Shown: positions 13,219-24,721, counted from the first letter of the stretch. The stretch is 64,000 bases of DNA from Pohlia nutans (GCA_022496805.1 CM040103.1:1878001-1942000), one strand, 5' to 3'. Numbers and translations: made by a program. The notes: a model not told the origin generated them from the letters alone.

Positions 13219-13377
13219 TCATTCACGCTTTGAAGGAGGCCTCCACTTCGAAGAGCCACCATCGCCCATGGGAGACTTGGATGGAGGCCTCCACTTGGAA
13301 GAGCCTCCATCGCCCATGGGAGCCGACCGCTTCGGAGGTTTCCACTTCGATGATCCTCCATCGCCCATCACCGCCAT
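13219..13377 (-). CDS. 52-aa repeat microprotein, copy A2
   Basis: Intact type A copy. The first repeat is GDGGSSKWKPP, followed by KRSAPM, and the end is KRE. The TATA box is TTTTATA at 13655-13661 on the displayed strand, 278 bp upstream of the ATG. Its promoter is uninterrupted here, whereas the paralogous promoter of A3 contains a 275-bp MITE. The longer frame back to 13416 starts with a non-ATG codon and is not used. Confidence 0.7.
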   Translation of the reverse strand: MAVMGDGGSSKWKPPKRSAPMGDGGSSKWRPPSKSPMGDGGSSKWRPPSKRE

Positions 13378-13654
13378 GAGATATTGCAAAGCTCTCGGGA
13401 AGGATACGAGAAGCAAGCAAGTGTTGGCAGGTCTGAATGAAGCTTCAGTGGGAACAGCTAGAAAATTTCTCAGGAAGAACGCGCGCGCCTGTCAGATCAA
13501 GCAGAATTGAAGCTGGTGCCCAACGTATATCAGATTGGAGCACCGGGTGCAAGTTCGATATAATTATCACTTGTTGCAGCGTGGTCAGTTTGTGTTGATG
13601 AGTGAGCTGAGATGGAATGATTAATTGTGGAGGAAGAATGAATGTCTGGTGCTG

Positions 13655-13661
13655 TTTTATA
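13655..13661 (-). promoter_or_regulatory. TATA box of microgene A2
   Basis: TATAAAA on the minus strand in the same CCGTATAAAACAGCACC context as copy A1. Confidence 0.55.
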
Positions 13662-15379
13662 CGGTCTGATTTACGTCGCAAGGAGCTCTGTTCAAAGAAC
13701 GCGGACTTTGTCAGCGGACGCCTTCACAGACCAAAGTACGTTCCATAGCGAACGCAGCACGCACTTGAGAATAATTATGGATTCAGTTCAATGGAAGCAC
13801 TTGGGTAATCTGAGTGACGGGTAGAATATGAATTCGCGTTGAACGGCGCCGGCGTGCTGAGGAGAACACGAGATATATTTTTAGATATGCAAGTCTAGAG
13901 TGCGTCGTCCAAACTGCTAACCGTGTGAGTGAGTCTGGTTTTGGGTGTCTCGTGTCGTCTGTCTGTCGGTTTTGACCTATCATATATGAAGTTGTACCGG
14001 TTAATAGGCTTGCCCCTCTTTTTTGAAGGTTGCCCCTCTTGTTTCAAAAGAGACAACAAAGTGCAAGCCGTAGTTACTAGTTAGTACTAGTCCAAGTTGT
14101 GGACTGTACTGAATTTAGTCCTCCAAGGTTGGAACCAGAGGTTTCGTTGGAAAGTGTGTTACTAGTTACTAGTACCTGGTCAATTGGGTCACAGACAGAA
14201 TAACGACGGTCTTCCGCCGGGAATCAATTAATCACTTAGTGACCCACTTCTGGACTGATACTGTATAATTATATGCTTAGCTTCATGTGATGTGTGATGA
14301 CCAGTTGTCACTCTTGGCTGTCCCCTTTTCACTGCAAAGGTTCAATACAAATCAGTGCGATGAACCGCTCTAACTGACGACCGTGGTGATGGCGTAACTT
14401 TTATTCCTACACAGGCCAGGTCCCGCTCCCAACTTGTTACAACACATAACATTCAGTAGCCATCACATTCAGTAGCCATCAGATGCACTGCCTTTACATC
14501 CATCTGACGGTATAGAAGTTCATTCAGAAAAGGGATGGATAGATATTCGTTAGAGGTCGTTGGAGTGGAGTGGAAAAATCAAAAACGGAAAGTAGAAAAA
14601 GAAAAACACCAAAAATAAAAAATATATATATATGTTTTTTTTGCCAGCGCTACTCCCACGTAACATGGAGCCTGTAGCACCAATCAAATTAAAATAATTA
14701 AAATAATTAAATAATAATAAATAATAATAAGAATAAACTTTTTTACTTTTTTAATTTTTTAATTTTTTAATATTTTTTAATTTTAAAATAGAAGAAGTTG
14801 ATAGTCAACATTGGCTAGCATTCCACACCAGTGGTGGCATCAAGTCACTACAATATCTTCTTCTTTTTCATTTAGTGCATGAATTTGCAGGATCTGGTTG
14901 ACCTTCCCCTCCTAGTAGTTGCTATTACCTCCGCCTTCCTGTAAAATAAGTTAGCTATTGATTTTATATGGATGATGATGTCGGATAATATTCACATTCT
15001 CCTCAAAAGTAAGGCAGAGCCAATGAAGGCTACTAAATGTTATGTGGGCTTATAAGTAGACGAGCCGGACCAGCAGTCACAGTCATCAAGATAAAAATTA
15101 AGCTTGTATAATTGAAAACTAAAGAACAAGAAACTATATACTCTACACTACAAATTATTTTATGCGTTAGTAAAATGTCAGTTTTAAAATGTTTGTACTA
15201 CAATGTCAAGGAATGCAATGTATTACATTTTGGTCTAAATACTATTTTATATTATCTTTTAAATTATTAATATACATACAATCTTAGAATACCTTTAATT
15301 TCAATATGGTTAATTTTTTGCTAAAAATCTAATTTCAATGACTAATAGAAAATGTTTACTGTTACATTTTGTTTGTTAA

Positions 15380-16299
15380 CCCCTAAAGGACCACGTGGAC
15401 ACATTGTGTCCACGAATAATTTCATTACTTGAATAATTTGAATGTTTGGATTTCATAATTTTGACTCAATGTTAACTAGAGAATTGAAAATGTTCGTTTC
15501 AAGAACACAAAAAAACTTCAAGATTTGCAATTACGTTGATTGATTCATTGGGAAAAAACTAAAACGTCAACGTACGTGAACCTGGGATATAGTAGTTAGG
15601 GCGGTTGATGACTTGGAGGGCGTTCTCACACTTGGACGTCACATTTGTAAAAAAAAGAAGTGTCCAGTATGTAAAATATTTTCCAATACTGCATCATTAA
15701 CACTATAAAATAATTACGGAAAATGTTTAAATATATTTTAAATGGAATCTTTTCAAAATAATTGGAATCTTTTCTACATATTTTATATTATTTTGGAATA
15801 GTTGGAATATTCCATATATATATTTGAATTCTTTAAAACATTTTTGCAATGTAAAAATTAATAACGACCACAAACACCGGCTTAACGAGTCACCAACAAG
15901 TCACCTCACCCAAACATAAACCTTTGAGAATCAATCATTGATGTTGTATTTAGTTTTAGAACACCATTTTTTGTGGGCACCTAGATATAGTACATCTTTG
16001 TATGCTCCTAAACTTTCAAACGCTAATCATGGTTTCTAAATTTATGAGAAAGTTTGCAATGAATGACCTATTGGTTTTATTCAAAATTTTCAAAAATCAA
16101 CTTATGATCAAACCTTATAATCATGTAATATATACGGTAGATTGTTCTGAAAATTAATGTACAGTCTCATGACCAAGTCCTTTATGAACTTCAACGGTGA
16201 AGTTTTCTACATGAATACCAATCAAGAGATACAATTGCCTTTCTGAAAGCATCACGAGGAAGTGATAAATTTTTAGAAATGAGCATGGTCCTTTAAGGG
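15380..16299. mobile_element. 920-bp TTAA-flanked transposon (piggyBac-like ends)
   Basis: The element starts CCCCTAAAGGACCA and, read from the right, CCCTTAAAGGACCA. TTAA lies on both sides (15376-15379 and 16300-16303). The paralogous locus near 61546-61549 keeps a single TTAA with matching flanks, a clear empty site. It has no long frame, so it is nonautonomous. TTAA target choice is typical of piggyBac; Kolobok is the alternative. Confidence 0.8.
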
Positions 16300-17743
16300 T
16301 TAAGCAATGTCATAGTACTGACACATTTTGGACGCCCTATCGTGAAAAAACCCAATAGGCTTGTAGAAGTGGCTTGAATGAAAGTCAATACATCCAAGAT
16401 TGTATGAGAATGTCACAAGGCTTTGAATCTATTCGTGATCCAATTTCTGAGCGTTGGAACGTTTTGGGGTTAATATTAAGATCCCTTCACTACATTATTA
16501 TTTTAATTAGTCTCAAAACCTTAAAAAATTGTTTTATCTAGGCAATTTTTAGCTTCACTTTATAAATTTAGACACTTTTTACTTGGTTTTTTCAATTACT
16601 AAATTTGTACTTGGTAGTGCTACAACGTGCATGAGAATCATTATTTAGTGCTATATTTGTCAATATATCATTTAAAAGCTATAACTTATTAAAAGGTGGT
16701 TCTGAAAGGTGCTTTTGCAGCCATGGATGGAGTGGAATTCACATTGACTTGTAATGAGTTTTTTGGGTCCACCTTAACAATCTTTGTCAAGTTTTAAGTA
16801 ACTCGTAAAAATTTCAAAGAATTGCCACGTTTAAGGGTATCTCATTCCAAATTCATTCCAACAAATTTTACTCAAAAAACATTAAAATAATGTTTGTAAC
16901 CAAATTTAGAACAGATTTTTAATTTTAACTTTCAAATTTTATAATTAAATATTGGTGATAGTATTGGTGAATGGAACCGTATGGATGAAATCTAAAAAAC
17001 TAAATCTAGAACTTTTATCTGTATATCAATTCCAAAATATTCTTCTAAACAATACTTTATGATGGATTTTCTCAAACTGTCAATTCCAGGGACACCCTGG
17101 TACGTTTCAGGGGTTGATTGAGCATCAAGTTTGGTGGTGAAGTAGTTGACTTTAACTGTCAGAGCATGGCCACCCATGGCCTCAGAGTGTCTCTGATACT
17201 TCAGGAGTAGATGAAAAGTTTCAAGGGCCCTTTCAAAATGCCTCTTGACTCTGGATTCTAGCATGTTAGAAATTGGGCCTTCAAATCACTATTTAGTTGA
17301 CTATTCGATGATTGTTCCTCCCATTCTACTTGTGATTGGTTCATTGACTATTTGATGCGCACTTTCGATATGTGAAGGGCGTGCAAGGGTGGGGGAGTGT
17401 GAGTGCAAGGGCCCTTCAAATATAGATGAATAATTTTTGAGAGTTAGTCCTAGCGTACATGGGTGGGAATGCTCTCAGTTGAAATCCTGTGGAGGGTAGA
17501 TTCAAAGGAAATCTCTGTGCAGAATAAACAGAATTTTATGTACAGTGCAAGTCGGTAGAATTCTTGCAACGGATGCTGGAGTGCGTTATGATTGGGTGAA
17601 GTAGATCTTAAACAAATCCATTATATGGTGAAATTTAAAAAATTTGGCACTTTCTCAGTCACTTCTGGAACTTCAAATCTTTAGAAATTTTAGTTTTTAG
17701 AGCTTTGTGCAGTTGAAAGTCACATTTTTGGTACTGTACAGTA

Positions 17744-19070
17744 CAGTTCCCTTCGGAAAGTCTTCGGACAAATCGAATCTAGGGTTCTTCAGAGTTCTCG
17801 CACTACTGACTTCAAACGGCTCCCATTTCTTCAGCCGGCCTTCAAACCCTAGATTTCTTTTCACAACATGGTGTACACAGGAGAGGAAAAGGCTCAAGTG
17901 GTTGGGATGTTCAAGGGTGGCTGCAGAGTGAGTGAAATTGCCGTTTCTTTAGGTATACCTAAACAGAGTATTTCTGACATTCTGAAGAAGTACCGCATTG
18001 AAAACACCGTGGAGACCTCGCAACGCAGTGGAAGGCCAAAGAAGTTGTCAGAGCGGGATACTAGAGCAATTGTTCGAGTAGCCAAGCAGAACAGGAGGGC
18101 AACATTGGCAGACATCACGAATTCTTCGCCTATCCAAGTAAGTCATACTGTTGTGAGACAAGCATTGAAAGATTCTGGTTTGCAAAGTAGAATTGCTTGC
18201 AAAAAGCCATTTCTTTCACGTGTTCACAAAGAGAAGCGACTTGCTTTTGCGAAAAGTCATGTCAATTGGGCCGTAGAGCAGTGGAAGAATGTGATTTGGA
18301 CAGACGAGGCAACCTTTGAAATTGGCAAAAATTTCCAGCAAATTCGGGTGTGGCGTAGCACCAAAGAAACTTACGAACCAGACTGTTTGACTCCAACTTT
18401 CAAGAGCGGTAGGACTTCAGTGATGATCTGGGGTGTTTTCTACAATAGTCTAAGGTCATCATTAGGGTTTATGATACCAGGAAAGCGAACTGCTCTTGAT
18501 TTTGTGGATATAGTTTACGAAGGGCCTCTGAAAGAATTTTTGTTGTTAGTTCCTGGGGCAATTCTCATGGAAGATGGTGCTCCTGTGCATCGTAGTCTTG
18601 CACCAAAAAAATGGAGAGAAGATCGAGGATTGCAGAAGCTTGAATGGCCGGCACAGTCACCAGATTTGAATCCGATTGAAAATGTGTGGGCCATGATGAA
18701 GAGCAGTATACAGAATCGCTCAACACCAATTACAAACATTGCAGACATGAAGATAGCTCTGCAAGAGGTGTGGGTAGGCTTAGACATTGAGAACTTTGAA
18801 ACTTTGATTGTAAGTTTGCCCACCAGAATGGCTGCTGTGATCAAGGCCAAGGGAGGAGCAACTCGATGGTAAATTGGTATACTTGCAGAAAGAGATTCTC
18901 AATTGACTCAAGATTTTTCTTGTATTTTCATGTGTTGGTTTTCGATGAGTATAAAAAATTTGAGGTCAGTGCATGGATTTTGGATTGTGCTACATCAAAT
19001 TTGATGCCAAGTGATGCGGCTGTCCAGAGTCAGTTTTCTTGGTTGTCCGAAGACTTTCCGAAGGGGACTG
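17744..19070 (+). mobile_element. Tc1/mariner element, 1327 bp, complete
   Basis: The 28-bp terminal inverted repeats (17744-17771 and 19043-19070) begin CAGT(T/C)CCCTTCGGAAAG and differ at one base. TA flanks both ends (17742-17743 and 19071-19072). The paralogous locus at 53571-53600 has the same flanks joined at a single TA (53583-53584), so the insertion is proved by its empty site. It contains one uninterrupted transposase gene, so the copy could be autonomous. Confidence 0.95.
17868..18872 (+). CDS. Tc1-family transposase, DD34E, intact
   Basis: The 334-residue protein is normal for a Tc1 transposase, which cuts at the terminal repeats and inserts at TA. Residues 1-45 and about 60-110 form the paired helix-turn-helix DNA-binding region, linked by a GRPKK motif at 55-59. 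The catalytic residues are D146 (WTDEATFE), D236 (MEDGAPVH) and E271 (SPDLNPIENVW), with 34 residues between the last two. It starts at ATG 17868, 97 bp after the end of the left TIR, and ends 170 bp before the right TIR. No stop or frameshift interrupts it. Plant mariner-like elements I know of are mostly DD39D, so an intact DD34E copy is notable. Confidence 0.95.
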   Translation: MVYTGEEKAQVVGMFKGGCRVSEIAVSLGIPKQSISDILKKYRIENTVETSQRSGRPKKLSERDTRAIVRVAKQNRRATLADITNSSPIQVSHTVVRQALKDSGLQSRIACKKPFLSRVHKEKRLAFAKSHVNWAVEQWKNVIWTDEATFEIGKNFQQIRVWRSTKETYEPDCLTPTFKSGRTSVMIWGVFYNSLRSSLGFMIPGKRTALDFVDIVYEGPLKEFLLLVPGAILMEDGAPVHRSLAPKKWREDRGLQKLEWPAQSPDLNPIENVWAMMKSSIQNRSTPITNIADMKIALQEVWVGLDIENFETLIVSLPTRMAAVIKAKGGATRW

Positions 19071-19817
19071 TACAGAACACGCCATATTTATTAAAAAAGA
19101 CCTTTTTATTAAATTTTCCACATGGGATCTACTGTTAAATAGACACTCATATCTTCAGTTGACTTCATGGTGTGCCCATGAATTTATTATGATCAGTGAT
19201 TACTCGTTTAGCACGTCTTCCGATTGTCTAGATCGCTACCGACCGTAACTATGGTTCATCCGATTCCAAGGAAATACGGTGTCGTAAAATGTCTGCAGGC
19301 CAAATGTTGACTCGAATGGCTCTTGCCAGGCTGGAGTTTAATTTTGCCTGTAGAGCTGATCGATCGTTTAGGAATTACAGCTAGTTTATCCTTCTTTTAA
19401 TGGATCATGAATTCTTCTGTCCCAAAAAAACACAACGAAGCTAACGAAACAAAAAAAATCTGAATGAACTGATGGAAACAGTCCATTTCGATCAATACCG
19501 TGACTGAATCCCCTGACTGAAACTTCGGATCTACACCAATCCTGGTATTCACTGCTCTGGGCATGCAGCTAGTGAACTTCGCAAACTCACAATTTTCCCG
19601 CTCTGAAATTAAACACGCCATTTTAACGAATATGACCATGATCGATATCTTCATTTGTTTACATTTGAAGAGCTAGTAGCGCTGGTTACTTAATTGGACT
19701 AGGAATTCGTGAAGATGTTCTCAGTTTTTCTGTGCACGTGCGGTCAAGATTCATCACAGATCGCAGATAGATTCGGCTCAGAAAAGAGTTGCAGCAAAAA
19801 TATCGACACACGAGAAC

Positions 19818-20106
19818 TATTGGTTCAGCATTGTGCTTAAAGTACTGAGTAGATGAATTAGCCTTAGTCGTAGATGAATTAGCCTTAGTCTTGGATGAAT
19901 GTAGATGAACTTGGATGTACAAATGTCCTTGTCGCTCCCGAGCTCAGCTGAGTGGGTATTTCCCTGTCTCCTTTGCTGTCGCGATCAGTCATTGTAAGTC
20001 TTTCTTGTGTCGTTGTAATAAAGCTTGAGGGCTAAGCTTCTTGCCTGATACCGTGTGTAATTACGTTGTGTGTGTGTTCTGTCTGGTTCTGTCGTTAAGT
20101 TCAATA
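19818..20106 (+). repeat. 5' LTR of the copia element
   Basis: 289 bp, TATTG...CAATA, with AATAAA at about 20018-20023 as a likely polyadenylation signal. It is followed directly by the primer binding site. Confidence 0.93.
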
Positions 20107-20117
20107 GGTTATGGGCC
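20107..20117 (+). promoter_or_regulatory. Primer binding site, initiator-tRNA-Met internal type
   Basis: GGTTATGGGCC immediately follows the LTR. It is complementary to the anticodon region of initiator tRNA-Met rather than its 3' end, as in Drosophila copia, which is primed by a half-tRNA. Confidence 0.7.
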
Positions 20118-20361
20118 TTGTACACATATTCGCTTGCGGTGGATTTTTCTGCTGTGTATCGAGGATTTTATTGAGCGTATTTTAGTTACGTATTGTTCGT
20201 TCTTTAAGACAGAGTAATTCAGTCCAGTATTCAAGAACTCTTAGTCGTTAGTCGTTTAGCAGTATTCGACCAGGATAAGTCGATTAAGATTCACCGTAAT
20301 AGACAGTTAAGTAGTCTGTAAAATCCAAGAAGTCTGTAAAATACAGTTAGGATCCATCGTA

Positions 20362-20990
20362 ATGGCAGAGACGTCGCACAATGAACTCTGAGAGGCGTAT
20401 GGTGTAGAGAAGTACGATGGCACTAATTTCCAACTCCGGAAAATGCATATGTCATTCATATTCCAATCGAGGGATCTCTTCAGTATTGTGAACGGTTCTG
20501 ATAAGAGATTAGAATCCATGTCTGCTAGTGAGCAAGCAATCTGGAATAAGAAAGACAAGCTGCTGCCGTCGCTATTCTATCAGCGATCGACAAATTTCAT
20601 AAACAAGAAGTAATCCACTGTCTTACGTCCGCAAACATGTGGAAACAGCTCACTACATATCATGAGCTTCATTCAGAAGAGTGCAAAATTTCCCTTCAGG
20701 AGAAGTATTATAGTTCTAAACTAGGAGAACACGATTCTATTGCTATATATGTGAGCAGTCTTCAGAAGCTTGCTAAGCAGCTTACTGACCTAGGTCAGCC
20801 GATCACTGATTGTCAATTAATTAGTAAGATCAAGTGCGGTCTTCTCCCAAGCTATGATTCGCTTCTTTTGGCATGGGAGTATGGGACATCGTCTCTCTCA
20901 CTGAGCAGACTCTTGCTTCCTTTCAATCTCGCTTGGTAAAGAGAGAATCCGCTCTTAAGGACAGGGCTGGTTAGACAGAGATACAAGCGG
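20362..20990 (+). pseudogene. copia gag, broken
   Basis: From ATG 20362 the frame reads MAETSHNEL, then meets TGA at 20389-20391 (probably from CGA). It then gives a gag-like stretch (VEKYDGTNFQL) and a second stretch around 20637-20900 (LQEKYYSSKLGEHDS, LISKIKCGLLPSY) typical of copia gag. A frameshift near 20885-20900 and a TAG near 20970 add to the damage. In an intact element this forms the particle. Confidence 0.75.
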
Positions 20991-21046
20991 AGAAGGCTTT
21001 CTATACTCGCAGCCATCATTCTAAATCCAATTCTAAGCGACGCCCG

Positions 21047-22272
21047 ATGACCACGAATCAAAAGAAGGCCAAAGCAGAGAAGCTTGCTCTTCTCAAGAGG
21101 AAATTACGATGTCACAAATGCGGCAAGCGTGGTCATTACCCTCGCGATTCAATATGCAGTGAATACAGTGGTTCAGATGATGTTGATTCCTCTCCAGTTC
21201 GTGGCCATCGTTCGAGAGCACAAAAGAAACCGAAGCGCAGTCAGGCGAACGTTACAGCAAGCTCCATTCAAGACTTCTTTTCAGACTCTTCGTTATCTCC
21301 GTCAGAAAGCGAGGCATATGTTGTCAGTTCTACTCCGTCTGATCAATCACATTCGATCTGGTACGCCGATTCTGGTGCAACTGAGCACATAACGGATAAG
21401 CGTCATTGGTTCCACAATTTTTCACCAATCACAGAAGAGTGCTGGAGCGTAAAAGTAGCTGGCGACTTCACTCTGTGGGTGAGAGGAGTGGGAGATATTA
21501 ATGTCACAGCTACAGTTAACGGCATGTTATCTACAGTACGTTTAAAGGATGTGCTATACGTTCCCAATCTTCGCAAGAACCTTGTATCCAAAAGCAAACT
21601 CACGGAGAACGGTGTGGCGATCGTTCACATTCGAGAACTCTGTAAGATGATTTCTTGTGATGGTGCTGGCGACCTGATTATGATTGGTCACAAAGTCGAT
21701 GGACTCTGGTCTCTCGATATTACTGTACAGCAAAGGCAGAGCTCGGCCAACGTTGTCATTATCTCGTCTTCTACGCCGCATCAACCCTCTCATGCTGATT
21801 CTTCTCTCAGGAAGTGGCACCTTCGACTTGGCCACATAAACGTGCATATGCTGAAACAGATGGCTCGACGAGCTACAGACCTACAGTTACTGGATTATCA
21901 ATTTCTGGTAATTCCGACTTTGGTGTCTGTGGCGGATGTGCTCACGGGAAACAACATCGAATTCCCTTTCCTGTTAACGCCGAAAGATCTCGCGCCCGCT
22001 ACCCTGGCCAATTCTTTCACACCGACATTTCAGGACCGATGCAAGTCCAATCTCAAGGCGGAGCAAATTTTTTTGCGGTATTCAAAGACGATTGCAGCTC
22101 CTACCGTTTTGTCTTCATTCTCAAACACAAGAGTGAAGTGTATTGATGCCTTCAAGAAGCTGTATCAAGTTTCTTTAAACCAAACTGGCAATCGTATCAC
22201 CAAGCTCCAAAGTGATAATGCGAAGGAGTACCTGTCTGATCGTTTTCGTTCCTTCATCAATGAAACAGGTAT
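21047..22272 (+). pseudogene. copia pol, 5' part: zinc knuckle, protease, integrase N-terminal half
   Basis: In order: a zinc-knuckle-like CHKCGKRGH motif near 21110; the aspartic protease motif WYADSGATEH near 21360; the GAG-pre-integrase motif WHLRLGH near 21815; the CGGCAHGKQH zinc motif; and two integrase catalytic aspartates in FHTDISGP and LQSDNAKEY. The middle section (about 21865-22138) is read in another frame, so two compensating frameshifts are present. Coding stops at 22272, where the giant element has inserted after the codons for NETG and the first two bases of an Ile codon. Confidence 0.88.
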
Positions 22273-22297
22273 AACATTATATTCATTAAAATGAGAG
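22273..22297 (+). repeat. Left TIR of the giant element
   Basis: 25 bp ending AAAATGAGAG, matching the right end with one mismatch (position 6). A second related AATAATGAGAG motif follows at 22306-22316. Confidence 0.9.
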
Positions 22298-22645
22298 GAT
22301 TCCAGAATAATGAGAGTTCAAAAAGTCTAAAATAAACCCAAATTGAACCACTAACCATTCGAAATATAGGTTAAAACAATACGAGATGGACACAATGAAG
22401 ATCAAATAGAGTACATTTAATAGAAGTGTGCAATAAAAGATTGCAGAAGTGACATCTATTTATAGTAAGTATAAAACGAATATACATTTTTGGGTGTTTG
22501 TATTGCAGGATGGTAATCCAATCTTGATAATGTCTCATAAAGCTAGGAAAAAGAATGAGCGAAGCGTAAAATCCTATATAAAAACATGAGCTCCACGTAT
22601 TTTTATAAGTCTCTATAGTAATCACAAATAGAATGCCTAGCGGAT

Positions 22646-23023
22646 CTAGGGTTGCGATCGGCTCTTCAGTTCAGCTTCGGCCTTCAAGTGAAGTTCAGCT
22701 ACTGCCTTCAACATCACATGACCACGACTATCGAAATGATACATCGACAATCGCCGTTGCGCAATCTCACGCCTCTGTTGCGCCAACATCAATTCCTCCT
22801 TCTCATCTCGAACCAGAGCGGATCTCCGTCTGAATTTGTCATGCGACTGAGTCTTTCGAAGACAAGCATTCACTGAAGGCAGACGAGCACGCAACAGGGC
22901 ATGTGAAGGCACATCAACACGGGCTTGGGTTAGACGAGTCGTGTCTGATGACAGCATCGCAGGGATCTTTGGGACAGCATTTAAAGTAGCAGAGGACTTG
23001 CACGGTTTGGGCATGTCGGAACC
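22646..23023 (-). CDS. Exon 7 of gene 1: charged helical C-terminus
   Basis: 126 codons after CTTGCAG|GGTTCC. The segment EKEELMLAQQRREIAQRRLSM is predicted helical and probably coiled coil. It ends KSRSQP and TAG at 22648-22646, 373 bp inside the left end of the giant element. Confidence 0.4.
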   Translation of the reverse strand, partial: GSDMPKPCKSSATLNAVPKIPAMLSSDTTRLTQARVDVPSHALLRARLPSVNACLRKTQSHDKFRRRSALVRDEKEELMLAQQRREIAQRRLSMYHFDSRGHVMLKAVAELHLKAEAELKSRSQP

Positions 23024-23111
23024 CTGCAAGTACAAGGGAATCTACATCAAGTGAATCGCAAGGCAAGACCGTCTAAGCGCAATAATGGTGGGGGAAAGAA
23101 TGTATTCATAC

Positions 23112-23453
23112 CTCAAGAGAATTAATTGTGTGTGCAGCCTCTTCATAAAGCTTTCTTTGAGGCACCCTATCAGACGGGGAACGCGAGCGATGCGAAGTAG
23201 AGGGTTCTCGTGACGGCAAAGGAGAAGGTGAGGACTTGGGCACAGGACGAGTACCACCGTTAGGGGGGCTGTCCACTACGCCATGTTGAATTGGCTTGGT
23301 GGAAAAGTCCATGGTTGACTGGGCCGTAGCTGCCGAGCAGAAGAAGTTTCCTCTATTGAGTATAGCATACTGGCCGTAGTCCATGATAGAATCGGTGGAC
23401 ACTGTGCATTGGAGGCCAGCACCGTGGGATGGATCGGCAGCGGCATACCTTGC
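23112..23453 (-). CDS. Exon 6 of gene 1
   Basis: 114 codons between CTTCAG|GCAAGG and GAG|GTATGA, phase 0 at both ends. It contains DSIMDYGQYAILNRGNFFC and then a Ser/Pro/Arg-rich linker. I do not recognise the first motif. Its own start codon is missing, which fits an internal exon. Confidence 0.4.
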
Positions 23454-23809
23454 CTGAAGAGAATTAGGAATGAGGTCAAATCCCAGCAGCGCATTGCAAC
23501 GAAACAAAATATTCCAAGCAGTAGAAAAAAGAGGAGAAAAATGATGCTAACTATATAAGGAGCCGATTATGACATAATAAATTGCAACGATAACATTCAA
23601 GCGTCCATAATATTCATCTCACAAAGTACTCAAGCGCAAATGTTGTGAAGACAAAGGTATATTACAATTACAAGGAATTATACATATCAGTCAAGGGGAC
23701 CAAAGATCGAACCGAGTACTCTAAAACGGCTGAATCACTAAGAGAAGGGCTTCCAGCTATAGTACAGCACAATGAACTAGAAACTAGTGAGACTACGGGA
23801 TGCGCGTAC

Positions 23810-24574
23810 AGCCTCCATGAGGAGGTTGTACAGCCGAGGGTCGGGCTCGTCGCAGAGCATACGCCGCCCAATATTATCGTTCCTGCGGAAAGATAACAAC
23901 CCTGTGCCAGGACTGTGATGTAGACGCTGAAACCAGGGAAGGAGAACATCAATGAGAAAATGATCGCGCGCACCGGCCCCGACGTAGGACCAAGAGTCTG
24001 GGAGGACTACATTCTGTGGCCCATTCAGAATGTGCTTATTGGGGCTGTCGTCCACTACAATGGTGTTTGCAGCCGTGAATTTGCCACCGTGCCCTGTGAA
24101 CAGCTTGTCCAGATTCTTAAGGAACAAGTCCATATCAGTGCCAGGCACTTTGAAGGTGGACACCCTGCCGTGCCTATCCCGACACTTGAGGGTCTCGCAG
24201 GAGACCTGGCCAAGTACAAGGGCAGGGAGCTGGATGCCGCGGAACAAATACTGCACTACCGAGTCAGTGGTAGACTTCTTCATGGAGCTCCAGACGGTAA
24301 CGTCCGCGATCATGGTGAGCTCCCGGAGGAACGAGTAGCAGAGTGGATGCACGTATACTGCTTTGGGCCCCACTACAGCCGGGAGAACGGCTGAGTGCGG
24401 CGCCGAGTAGTCGTTAAAAGGCGTACGCATAGTCCGGGATTTCAAATCCTCACAGATGCAGAGGACTCCGTTCAGGTCCAGGACGACATTGAGCCATTTC
24501 TTCGGCGGTCTAAGCTGGGGCGACCGAACGACCGCCTCCGAAGAACCTCCACGAGAAAGAGGAGGACCGGATCC
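23810..24574 (-). CDS. Exon 5 of gene 1: FCP1-like HAD phosphatase domain
   Basis: The 255 codons contain the FCP1/SCP (NIF-like) fold that removes phosphate from proteins such as the RNA polymerase II CTD. Motif I is VVLDLNGVLC (Asp codon at 24478), motif II is VTVWSSM, motif III is the Lys in TFKVP, and motif IV is IVVDDSPNK. The second Asp of the classic DxDG motif is Asn; I know this DLNG form from plant FCP1-like proteins, where activity is uncertain. The frame upstream to 24595 begins with TTG, not ATG, and CAG|GGATCC gives a good acceptor, so the segment is an exon. The donor is GCT|GTACGC. There are no stops or shifts, so this is the best preserved part of the gene. Confidence 0.75.
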
Positions 24575-24721
24575 CTGGCGATAACGGACAGACAAATGTG
24601 CAGCCAGTTACGATCCTGAACTGACACATTTCGGACGACATCGTAATGAAAACGGTAAACGGTCGAGGCGAGTGCGAAGACCAAAAAAAAGACTGATCAC
24701 TACGAAACGTATGGAACGTAC

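Larger units (their letters stand above)
8866..19812. repeat. Unit 2 of the microgene array, with its 3' flank
   Basis: This unit carries microgene B2 (9388-9546, -) and A2 (13219-13377, -). Its downstream flank (13830-17740, resuming at 19073) is shared with 52050-54300 and with 60050-64000. It is the inverted partner of 1-4840 and the direct paralogue of the unit starting at 54300. Gene-free stretches are the AT-rich spacer at 10790-11840, the tail at 12240-13218, and 13830-17740, where I see only the TTAA element at 15380-16299. The short stretch 19073-19812 is ordinary flank shared with 53583-54301. Confidence 0.8.

Noticed and set aside
23777..24595. FCP1-like frame as a stand-alone gene starting at 24595
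   Set aside because: The first codon is TTG, a stop lies just upstream, and a good splice acceptor sits inside; it reads as an internal exon.
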